Shown here one piece after another: positions 55,501 through 64,000 of a DNA stretch of 64,000 bases (the stretch's first letter is position 1; the number at the start of each line of letters is the position of its first letter). The notes under the pieces were generated by a model. The model saw only the letters and a list, made by a program, of their open reading frames with translations, was not told where the DNA came from and did no database searches. This stretch comes from Trochalopteron elliotii (Eukaryota > Chordata > Aves > Passeriformes > Leiothrichidae): assembly GCA_024734555.1 (NCBI GenBank), contig JANPWX010000055.1, positions 1,072,182 to 1,136,181 of the forward strand, given 5' to 3'. A program made the translations under genes and the position numbers.

Positions 55501-58172
55501 ACACAAAGAGGAGAGAACATGCAGGAAATGGTCAAAATGTCAGACCAGGGATACACAGAGAAGCAGGAATCAAAGACAAATCTGATCCTTGCATCAGCTC
55601 TGTCACCTCAGAAACATCAGCCTAAGTCTTTGAAGGAGACTGGACAGTTCAGGGGCATGTGAGAATTTTTTGGATTGGAGTCAAAGCAAAGTCTTATCTA
55701 CAAATGAATTGTTGTTAGAGACCTTACAAGCTGGCACTTTAGAAAATGGAAGATACCTTGCTATCCCTGTGTGCTTCCTGGCTCCTTTTCCAAGCTGGGA
55801 TTGTGTGCTTCCTATTTTCAGTGCAAATACTGTTCTGTGTTTTCCTGAAGGTGAGACCCGGCAGATTCCCAGTGGGAACCTCAGCTGGCTGCCCCTTTTT
55901 TTCACAGTAATGCTTTATTGATTGGGTGGAAAGATTCATATATTTTGGGGTTTCTGTATTTACTTCAAGCTGCAAATTGGATCAGTGGCCAGGAATAACC
56001 AGCATCTCTTCTGGAAGTTCCTGAGAAAGCTGTGGCCAGATATGAGCAGTTTTCTAACCTTTCTGCACAATCTGTCTGCTTGTAAGTGTGAACTAGAAAT
56101 AAAAAGCGAGTTCCCAATGAGACCTGTGAATAAGATTTCCCATTTCCAGTGGCCCAAATAGGAAATGCACCAACTCCAAGGTGTGGGGATTCTGGATGTG
56201 CTTCCTTAGTTTGGCCTGGAAACAGTTTAACCTGAGTGTGCCTTCTCTTTTCTGCCACTTGGGGGGAGTGTTGTAGACTGATGCGAAGAGTAAGTGATGT
56301 AGGGCATAGGAATCATTCATTTTTATTTTGTGCCCATTTCTAATTCCCGGTGAATTTCAGGTGGTGTGGAATACCCTCTCTGTTAAATCAGTGCCTTTGA
56401 AGGTGATTTGAACAGACACACAAAACCTTGCCTTATTTTGGAAGTCCTAGTGAGGAAAGGCAAGGGTTATTGTTGCTTCTGCCTCTTGCAGGGTTGAGAA
56501 TCCCACTAGTTCCCTGAACGAAAACAACAGGATTGGTGTTTTGAGGGTCCCTTGACAAACTGCTGACAAGGAAAAGTCCCCACTAATGTCTTGTCTGTGG
56601 CACCTACAGCTGCCCTGGCCACTGGGATTCTCCAAATCCAGTGGTATTTGAGGTGAACTGAGGCAGAATGGAGAAGCAAACACTTGGGATTGATTTAGTG
56701 CAAGAACCGGGTTTCAGTAGCAGCAATCAGCTGAGCTGTGGTGAGAAACCTCTCCAGTTTGTACTTCCCTTCAGCTCCTTCTCCTGTCTTGGGCTCCTGG
56801 CACTGCTGCCGTGGGAGACAGGCTCCCTCCTCCCACTGAAATGCAAAGCATTGGAGGTGCCGGAGATGAAACATTAGTGTGGAGTGGGAAGTGGCAAACA
56901 ACTGCTGGCAGCCGGTGACCAGTGAACGGGCACTTCCCAGGACTCGGCAGCCACGGGGGGAGGAACGTGGCAGGGCTCCACCACAGAGCCCCAGCTCTGC
57001 TCCATGCTCAACCCTAGGCTCTTGCCAGATCAGCTGCTCCTTGTGATCCTAAGCAGGCACAAGTTATCCCTATTTGCTTCTCAAGAAAAAGGCTGAGCTT
57101 GGTGTCCTGCATTGTCTGTTTACAGTTTCTGGAGTCTCCTTGTTAATGACTGCCCAGGAAGGAGCTTGCCAGATGTGTTCGCTGGACAAGTTTGGTCACA
57201 ACTGACAGAATTGCTGCTGACTCCTTCCTCTCCTGGTCTCCCATGTTTCACTGAGCAGAAGCACTGGGGATATCCTTGTGCTCCTGCTTTTCATCCCCTC
57301 CACAATCCAGAGGGTCTGCCAGGGGAGAAAGAGAGGAGCAAGGAATACTGGGGTAATGGGGGACTTCAGTTTCTGTCAGGCAGAGGATTCCCATACTGGA
57401 CCTGAAAAGACCCAGGCCTTGCAACCCTCTGGCTGCTCTGTCCCATCCTGGACTGGAGGTTTCTAGTTTTTGTTTAACAGCTTGTCCCAGGAAACCTGCA
57501 CAAGCCTGACACAATGTTTGTCCTGGGTTTTGAAGAACCTGGAATTCACACCTTTGTCCCTTGGCAGTGTGTTCTGCCAAATCAAATTTCCCTCTGAACA
57601 CTTGCTGCTGGGATACACAGGGAAGAGCCCTGTCCCTGCATGGGATGGAAACTCCTCACCAAGAGGTTCAAAGCCTGTTTGGTTTTCTGGAAGCAGTTGA
57701 TGAACTCAGCCTTGCTCAGGGGTCTTGCTCGGAGGGTCGGCATTCCCTCTGCCCGGAGAAGGGGCTGAGGAGGACACGTTGGTGAGAGCATCCCCTTTGG
57801 GAAGGTTCCATCTGCCTGCCGTGCAGAAGGCACAGCAGAAATGGGTGTTGAGACCAGAAGTGCTGAGAATGAGGGTTCAGGGAAAGGCAAACTCCCTCTG
57901 TGTGCTGGAGGCTCCGTGTGCTCTGCCCAGAGCAGCGGCACCTCCCGGACTGCTGTGCCTGAACCGGGAGCTGAGGTGTCCCCCCGCCTTCATCCCTGCC
58001 CCCCGTGCTCCCCGTTTGTTCTGGCCGCTGCACTGCCCCTGCTGCCCCTTTCTTCTGGTTCTGCCTCCCTTTCTTCCTTTGGCTGAGCTGTGGGAATGCC
58101 TCTGCAGCCTTCTGGAGCCGGGTGAGGAATCCTTGGATGTCATCTGGGTGCAGTTCTCCACCAACTTCAAGC
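52551..58172. other. Gene-less stretch between the two CpG islands
   Basis: No exon or classified repeat can be supported. From about 54500 to 58170 the sequence is GC-richer and open frames of 100-150 codons are common on both strands, but none has a recognisable domain. Minus-strand positions about 58080-58165 encode a coherent-looking peptide (containing LHPDDIQGFLTRLQKAAEAF) that I cannot place. It may be an exon or retroelement remnant, or chance. Confidence 0.4.
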
Positions 58173-58923
58173 TGTAATAGATGTGATTATAAATTCGTGC
58201 AATTAAAACATAGAAGGAAGTTATAGCAGATGATAGAATGTATATTTTCTATAACCCTGTGAGTATAAAAAGTAACCTTGATTCCCGGACTGGGACGGGC
58301 GTTCACCAAATACCAGGACATGCTTTGTATACAAACTAACATCTCGATTTACACCAGAAAGGAGGGTGGCTTGCCAGGATGTAGCTCCTTGAGCTAATCA
58401 GATCTTGGGCACCCGGACCATCAACCCACCATCAACACATCGACACCCATTTCGAGGGTGGACCCTGCATTTGACGACATCATCATCCCAAAGGAGGATT
58501 CCTGGAAGGTCCTTTCAGACTCGGCCCAGCACCAGGAAATCTGTTCAGGGTTCATCATCAAGTGAAAAGACTGGGTTTGAATTTGAAAAACACAATACCT
58601 CTGCTGCCGGGAGGCACAAAATACAGTATAAGAACTCAGACTCAAACCCCAGCAAATCGTGGAACAGTGCGAGATAGGAACCCTGCTGTCGGTCGGCTGT
58701 TTCACCCAACATTCGAATGTTGTTCCCTGTGGCTGTCCCAGATAGATTTAAAATGGAAAAATAAAATTTATTCTTTATATCTGATTGGCTAGTTGATCAT
58801 TTATAATAAAGCCACAGGTTTGTTTCAGAAGCCGGACAGTTTGACTCCTGAAACTCCACAAATGGGGCCGCACAAGCCTGAGTTTCTACGCTTTGGAGTA
58901 AAATGACAGGTTCAAGGGGGATA
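58173..58923. other. Unclassified segment, possibly retroelement-derived
   Basis: This contrasts with its flanks in having a TATA-like TATAAAAAG (58264-58272), AATAAA signals (58756-58761 and 58805-58810) and an inverted CCAAT (GATTGG). It ends in a purine run CAAGGGGGATA immediately before the LTR-like element. It could be the 3' internal part of a truncated endogenous retrovirus, but no retroviral protein is recognisable. Confidence 0.3.
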
Positions 58924-59136
58924 TGTGGCAGGCAGTTCAGAAAGGATGTACCTTCCTAGTACCTCAGCCAGTGGGGAAAGGAAGAGGGCAACATGCGGCC
59001 GGGAGTTGAGGATAAAAGGAGGCTGCGCCCTCTGAAACCTCGAGAGAGAAAACCCCACGGGTGGTGCCCCAGTGGACTCTGTATTCGAATAAAGTTGCAG
59101 GACTCCTCTGTCTCCTTTATGGACACCGGCTTTTCA
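58924..59136 (+). mobile_element. Short LTR-like element
   Basis: It starts TGTGGCAGG and ends CTTTTCA (TG...CA). The layout is that of a retroviral LTR: TATA-like GATAAAAGG at 59011-59019, then about 70 bp later AATAAA at 59088-59093, then a GT/CT-rich stretch before the end. A polypurine-tract-like AAGGGGGA lies directly upstream, as expected for a 3' LTR. No target duplication is visible and no second LTR was found. Its family is unknown. Confidence 0.5.
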
Positions 59137-59225
59137 TAGCGTGATTTTCCGTCCAGGAGAAAACGAAGAGAAAAAGGGGGGAAGGACAAAAGGAAAAGGG
59201 AAAAAAAAAAAGAAGAACAGAGGCC

Positions 59226-59505
59226 GTTAAAGGCAGGCTCCGCGCAGCCTGAGGGTGAGGTTCCCGCAGCCCGTTCCCATCGCATTCCCGGCGCCGCTTC
59301 CCGCTCCCGGGCGGGGCGGGGTGGGGTCACGGGGGGCGGCGCCGGGAGCGGGGCGGGAGCGGGGCCGTGATGAGGGGCACGGGACAAAGGGCTGGAATTG
59401 GGCCCCGTGAGGGGCCCCGGCCTGGGAACGCGAGGAACTCCAGACCGCGGACGGGGGACCCCGGAGGCGCCACTGCCTCCGGCAGGGCCCCGCTAAAGCT
59501 GGAGC
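59226..59505. promoter_or_regulatory. CpG island upstream of RAD51 pseudogene
   Basis: Dense CpG with GC boxes (GGGCGGGGCGGGG at about 59310) lies about 350 bp before the first recognised RAD51 exon and on its 5' side. The likeliest reading is the copied RAD51 promoter and non-coding first exon. I could not find the coding exon 2 between the island and exon 3. A CR1 insertion begins at the island's right edge. Confidence 0.6.
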
Positions 59506-59508
59506 CGT

Positions 59509-59735
59509 GGAATATCGGGATGGTTTGGGCTGGAAGGGACCTTAAAAGCTCATCCCGCTCCACCCCTGCCACAGGCAGGGACACCTTCCACTATCCCAGC
59601 TTGCTCCAAGCCCCATCCAGCCTGGCCTTGGACACTTCCAGGGATCCAGGGGCAGCCACAGCTTCTCTGGGCACCCTGTGCCAGGACCTCAGCACCTTCA
59701 CAGGGGAGTATTCCCCCATAAAAGCCAACCTAAAC
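59509..59735 (-). repeat. CR1 LINE 3' end
   Basis: Antisense CR1: GGAATATCGGGATGGTTTGG, then CTGCCACAGGCAGGGACACC, and on to CAGGGGAGTATTCCCC. It is inserted between the CpG island and RAD51 exon 3. Confidence 0.92.
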
Positions 59736-59855
59736 TCTTCCTTCAAAACAAGGTGAATCTGCAAACTTCTTTGCTAAATTCTTACTTGTGTTCTGTGGAA
59801 AAAAAAAACAAAAACAATCCAGAAATTCTAACAGGTGCCCTTTTCCCCCTCCCAG

Positions 59856-59999
59856 CAATTGGCATTGTTATAAATGCCAGTGATGGGGAAAAGCTGGAAG
59901 AAGCTGGATTTCACACAGTGGGGGCTGTAGCTTATGCACCAGGGAAGGAGCTGCTGAACATTAAAGGCATCAGTGAAACCAAAGCTGACAAAAGCCCTG
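59856..59999 (+). pseudogene. RAD51: RAD51 pseudogene exon 3 (frameshifted)
   Basis: It encodes the N-terminal helix-hairpin-helix DNA-binding region of RAD51. The peptide [11 protein letters not shown], then AVAYAP and NIKGIS, is unmistakable. A CAG acceptor precedes it (59853-59855). Compared with the expected 138-bp exon it has one base lost near 59859, six bases gained near 59866-59871 and one gained near 59991-59999, giving 144 bp. The expected donor GT directly after CTG at 59997-59999 is replaced by AA (60000-60001). The frame therefore cannot join exon 4. Confidence 0.92.
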
Positions 60000-60388
60000 A
60001 AGGATGTTCTGGAACTTTAACCCGAGATATTCCACAGGTTTATTTCTGCTGGCTGAAAGCATCGTGGTGAATTTGTAAGTTCCCCAAAGCGCAGTAAAGG
60101 TGATTGGAGGTGTGACATGACTTGTGATGGGAAAAGGCAAAATGCACCGGGACGGGACTGAGCTGTCCCTGGAGGGGAGGTTATTTCCATAAAACACACA
60201 AAAGGGATGTTGGAGCTTTTTCTTGGAGCAGAATTTCAGTTCTATTCAGAGGTACCAGCTTGTGCAAGGTCTGTGAAATGTGCATGGAATGATACAGGTG
60301 CCTCTCCACAACGCAGGAAATATTAATTACTGGGGGCTAATGAATGGCACGAGCTCTCCTGGCACTGCTCAGTTGTGTTTTCCCTCAG

Positions 60389-60598
<210 letters not shown>

Positions 60599-61044
60599 TG
60601 AAAGACCTCTAGGACTGCTCTTGAATAATTGCTTTTATTTTAAAAGCTGCAGAAATAGTCTTTAATCCATTTAGTCGTGATGCAAGACCCAGAGCTGTCC
60701 ATTTGTGGATGTTTCTGGTTTATTTAAGTTCATGATGTGTTTAGGGAAAACAGACCAGGTGTCACCATCTCCCCATTCCTCTGGTAATCCAAAAATGAAA
60801 ACAAGTAATTTCAGCTCTTCAGCATCTTCAGAAACACACCTGGACTTCTTATCTACACCATGAACAAATCTCAGGATGACAAGCAGTTTTGCCTCTTAGT
60901 TTTGAAACTTTCAGCCAAATTCAGTGTTTAACTGAGTCTCTATACATGTCATATTTTATATGTGGGATAGATGCATAGAAATCTGTTTGTAACACGTGGC
61001 CTTTTAATTTTTATTAATAATTATTATTGTTATTTTCCCTGCAG

Positions 61045-61136
61045 GAGGGGTAGAAACAGGATCCATAACAGAGTTATTTGGAGAATTCCATACTGGGAAG
61101 ATGCAGCTGTGTCCCAGCCTGGCAGTCACTGGTCAG
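61045..61136 (+). pseudogene. RAD51: RAD51 pseudogene exon 5 (damaged Walker A)
   Basis: 92 bp, the expected length, open in frame, with a GCAG acceptor and a GTGAGG donor. It carries the ATP-binding loop. The family motif GEFRTGKT reads GEFHTGKM here, so the threonine (codon 61100-61102, ATG) that coordinates magnesium is lost and the arginine in the loop is His. Further changes (Cys to Gly before the last Gln, His to Pro) fall in normally invariant positions. Even a translated product would not be expected to hydrolyse ATP normally. Confidence 0.95.
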
Positions 61137-61346
61137 GTGAGGAGTTCACCTCATTACAACCCAATATTCAGACACCACAGCCTTGGGCTGTTTGCTAATT
61201 TGGGCACTTTCATTGACTTTCTATGTGTTTATTACTGTCTAGAGATTGCCATTCCCTAAAATATCAGTGGCTTAGACTTAATTTGATCATTTAGTTGACT
61301 CCCCAAAATTCCCAGCTCAAAGCTGAGCACCTGTCATCTTGTGTAG

Positions 61347-61616
61347 AATCATGGAATCCTGGAATGGTTTGGGTGGGAAGGGACCTTAAAGCCCATCCAT
61401 TTCCACAGGCAGGGACACATTCCACTATCCCAGGTTGCTCCGAGCCCTGTCCAGCCTGGCCTTGGACACTTCCAGGAGTCCAGGGGCAGCCACAGCTTCT
61501 CTGGGCAGCCTAGGCCTGGGCCTCAGCACCCTCACAGGGGAGAATTTCTTCCCAATATCCCATCTATCCCTGCCCTGTGTCAGTGGGAAGCCATTGCCCC
61601 TTGTCCTGGCACTTCA
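61347..61616 (-). repeat. CR1 LINE in pseudogene intron 5
   Basis: Antisense CR1: GAATCATGGAATCCTGGAATG, then CACAGGCAGGGACACATTCC, and on to CCCCTTGTCCTGGCAC. Confidence 0.92.
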
Positions 61617-61801
61617 GGTGTCAGGAAGGTGTCAGAGATGGAGACCAGAAATGTTTGCTCTTGCTTTTCCCAGCTAAAAGGGACTTTAATCACAATAACT
61701 TGGGATATTATTTGTTGTATGAGCTTGGTGAGGACATGTAGCCATATCTGCTATATTTCTGGATACTTTATTCCCTGTTCATTCCTTTCCTTCTCCTTCA
61801 G

Positions 61802-61896
61802 CTCCCCGTAGACCAGGGGGGTAGTGAGGGAAGAGCCACATCCATGGACACAGAGGGGACCTTCCATCCAGAGCAGCTCCTGGCTGTGGCTGGAAG
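61802..61896 (+). pseudogene. RAD51: RAD51 pseudogene exon 6
   Basis: 95 bp, the expected length, open, with a CAG acceptor and a GTCAGT donor. It encodes the segment ending [17 protein letters not shown]. The DTEGTF core, which includes the catalytic glutamate of the RecA fold, is intact. About ten of 32 residues differ from the human protein as I recall it, a much higher rate than expected for a functional bird RAD51. Confidence 0.95.
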
Positions 61897-62319
61897 GTCA
61901 GTGAGTGGAAGACAGGAATAGATGGTCTCACAGCTCAGACCTGTTTTCCACAGCTCCTGGAGATTGATTTGGCAGGTGTTCCCTTTGGAAAGCTCTGGTG
62001 TTGCTGTTCCTCTCCTGTCTCTGTCACTCTCTCCCTGCAGCTCTCGTGTCATTGTCCCTCGGCACAAGTTGATTTCCCTCTCTTGCCACTGGAAAGGACT
62101 GGGAGCTTCCCAAGCAGCTGGGGATAGGACTGGCTGGATCCTGTCAGCTCTTTCTGAAGGGAATTTGATCTAATCCTGCTGGCTTCTCCTGCAGCAAGGA
62201 CTGCTCCCGTGTTCCCTGGCGCCAGGGAATATTTGGCAGCCAAGGGAAGGAGAGGAAGTGAAAGGATGTTTGCAGCAGGCACAGGTGTGTCTGTGCTGGC
62301 CGTGTACAAGGTGTCCTTG

Positions 62320-62575
62320 GAATCATGGAGTCCTTGAGGTTGGAGGAGCCCTCTGAGATCACGGTGCCCAACCATTCCCCAGTGCTGCTGAGGCTGCCAC
62401 TGTCCCATGTCCCCAAGTGCCACATCCACACGGCCTGAAATCCCCCAGGGATGGGGCCTCCCCCACTGCCCTGGGCAGCTGTGCCAGGGCTGGACAGCCT
62501 TTCCACTATGGGACTTCCCAGTATCCAGCCTAAGCCTCCCCTGGGATCATGTGAGGCCATTTCCTGTTATCCATT
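62320..62575 (-). repeat. CR1 LINE in pseudogene intron 6
   Basis: Antisense CR1 of an older subfamily: GAATCATGGAGTCCTTGAGG, then CTGAAATCCCCCAGGGATGG, and on to GTGAGGCCATTTCCTGTTAT. Confidence 0.85.
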
Positions 62576-62744
62576 TCAAATGGTTCCAATCATTCCATTC
62601 CCTTTTCATCACCACGGGTTGCATTTTTCCCCTCTGTTTTTATCTCTGCCAGGGATGTGAGTTTTTCTTCCAGTCTTTTGGCAAAGCTCCTGGCTAGCTC
62701 CAGGAGCTCCAAGGTTCATCCCTTTTTTCCCCCTGATTTTGCAG

Positions 62745-62848
62745 GAATGGCCTCTGGCAGCAGTGCCCTGGACAAGGTGGCCTCTGCCGGGGTTTCACAG
62801 TGACCACCAGGCCCAGGGCTGGATCAGGCTGACGACTGAAAACTCCTT
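62745..62848 (+). pseudogene. RAD51: RAD51 pseudogene exon 7 (frameshifted)
   Basis: A GCAG acceptor is followed by a sequence aligning to the exon for [20 protein letters not shown]. It reads GAATGGCCTCTGGCAGCAGT, then CCTGGACAAGGTGGCCTCTG, then CAGTGACCACCAGGCCCAGG. At least two short deletions break the frame (two bases near 62756, one near 62786). The 3' end is eroded and has no GT donor where expected, so the end coordinate is approximate. Confidence 0.8.
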
Positions 62849-63740
62849 TTGTTCCCCTGGAGCCCTGGGCTCTGTGTCCCCAAGAGGCCCTTTCCTGGTG
62901 GCACCTCAGGGACACTCCCCAGGGCAGCGGGCACAGGGAGCCGTGGGGACACACGGAGCACAGCCAGAGCTGTTGGGAAGAGATCAGCTCCCTGTGCCTC
63001 CTGGGCAGCATTCCCATGGGAACACACCCTGCGTGTTTCCCTGGGCCCCGCCCTGGGCACGGTGCAGCAGAATCTCGGTGGGCAGTTGGGAACTCAGTGA
63101 ACTGGAGGCAAAGCTGAAGGGTTTGTCCACTAAGAGAAGTGGTGATTTATAAACCCAAGCAGAGTGGTATTGCACACCAGGGATTTGGGATTGGGAATGG
63201 CTCCATTTCTGTTCATTTTCTTCTGGATGCTGCAGCCTGATGGGCTGGGGGAGCTGCTCCTTTCCATTTCCATTTAATTTTCTGTATTTCATTAATTCTC
63301 TGTGGAAATCTGCTTTTAATGAAAGGGCTCAGGAGGATTTTGATGATGTCCCTGGTTCCTGGGATTCACAGGTGTGTGTTCAGACCAAGGATTGTTCTGG
63401 CTGGCAGAAGCTGCACCAATCTCCCAGGAATGTCAGTCTGGATTTGTCTTTTCTCCCAGCTCTCCTTGGCTCGGGGGTGCAGTGCAGCCTGCCCTGTGTA
63501 TCTCCTAGAAGAGTTTTGGGGTTAAAAATCTTCTTTTATAATCTGCACTATTTCTCTAGAACTCAATTAAAAAGAATAAAACCGTATCAATGTTGTTTGG
63601 ATTTGTTCATTTGCGTTGGTTAATTAAAGCAAATCATTGAGATTTGAGCAGCCCTTGGTTGGAGCTGGCAGCTCTTCCTTATTGTCTCTTCATTCTCTGA
63701 ATTTCTCTGAATTATTTCCTAAGCAGTTACTGCAATCAAG
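62849..63740 (+). other. Remains of RAD51 pseudogene intron 7
   Basis: No exon, repeat or RNA gene is recognised. It is GC-richer in its left half. Its length is in line with the other introns of this copy. Confidence 0.5.
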
Positions 63741-63880
63741 ATACACAATGAGGAGAACAGCACTGCTGCCCTGCCGGATTGGGAAATCTGAGTGCAGCTC
63801 CTCAGAGAGATTGAGGGGATGGGGAGCTGAGCCTCAGGCAGGGTTTTGACAGCAGGAATTCAGTGAGGAAGGGAGATCCC
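63741..63880 (+). pseudogene. RAD51: Probable RAD51 pseudogene exon 8 remnant
   Basis: After an AAG acceptor (63738-63740) the sequence ATACACAATG, AACAGCACTGCTGCCCTG, CCGGATTGGG and later GGGAGCTGAGCCTCAGGCAG align with gaps to the exon for the Walker B region ([20 protein letters not shown], then GRGELSARQ). Gaps and substitutions are many. The Walker B aspartate itself is not recognisable. Confidence 0.45.
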
Positions 63881-64000
63881 CCAAAACTGGTTAAAGCCAA
63901 TTCTGGGTTTGTGTGCCCCCACCCCAAATAATGATCCTGGTTAAAGGGGCTGGAGGAAGCAGCAGGATGTGCTGGGGGGGCTGTGCTGGAACCCCCAAAC

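Overview
This is vertebrate nuclear DNA, almost certainly from a bird and probably a songbird (the songbird call is inference). The main evidence is about twenty 5'-truncated copies of the CR1 LINE. Many keep the diagnostic CR1 3' end, with short ATTCTRTG-type repeats at the tip. There are no closely packed bacterial-style genes, and most open frames are short chance frames or parts of CR1.

From position 1 to about 51.5 kb I can support no intact protein gene. This stretch is intergenic or deep intronic sequence holding CR1 fragments in both orientations, simple repeats, a 7-base assembly gap (31087-31093), one ancient amniote-type repeat (about 24.80-24.95 kb), and two small CpG-rich patches (10.4 and 26.7 kb). 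The first patch carries a perfect CTCF core match. One CR1 copy (42541-42973) has the inverted structure expected from twin priming. Near 50 kb a minus-strand stretch resembles a decayed endogenous-retrovirus integrase.

From 51.59 to 52.55 kb lies a strong CpG island with a tandem array of YY1-type motifs (core AARATGGCGGC). At least eight, and nine with one degenerate copy, lie on the same strand, mostly 37-41 bp apart. A diverged ~40-bp unit, one homologous E-box pair and an NRF1 palindrome lie in the same array. No gene can be attached to this orphan promoter-like island, so it is the most unusual structure in the window.

The right end (59.2-63.9 kb) holds an unprocessed, intron-bearing pseudogene of the recombinase RAD51. 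Exons 3 to 7 are recognisable, with a probable remnant of exon 8, all on the + strand. A second CpG island lies directly upstream, and just before that is a short LTR-like element. Exons 4, 5 and 6 keep the exact lengths expected of functional RAD51 exons and canonical splice sites. However, exon 4 has an in-frame stop, the Walker A threonine is replaced, exons 3 and 7 are frameshifted, and at least one splice donor is lost. This points to a segmental duplicate of RAD51 that has decayed, rather than a retrocopy.
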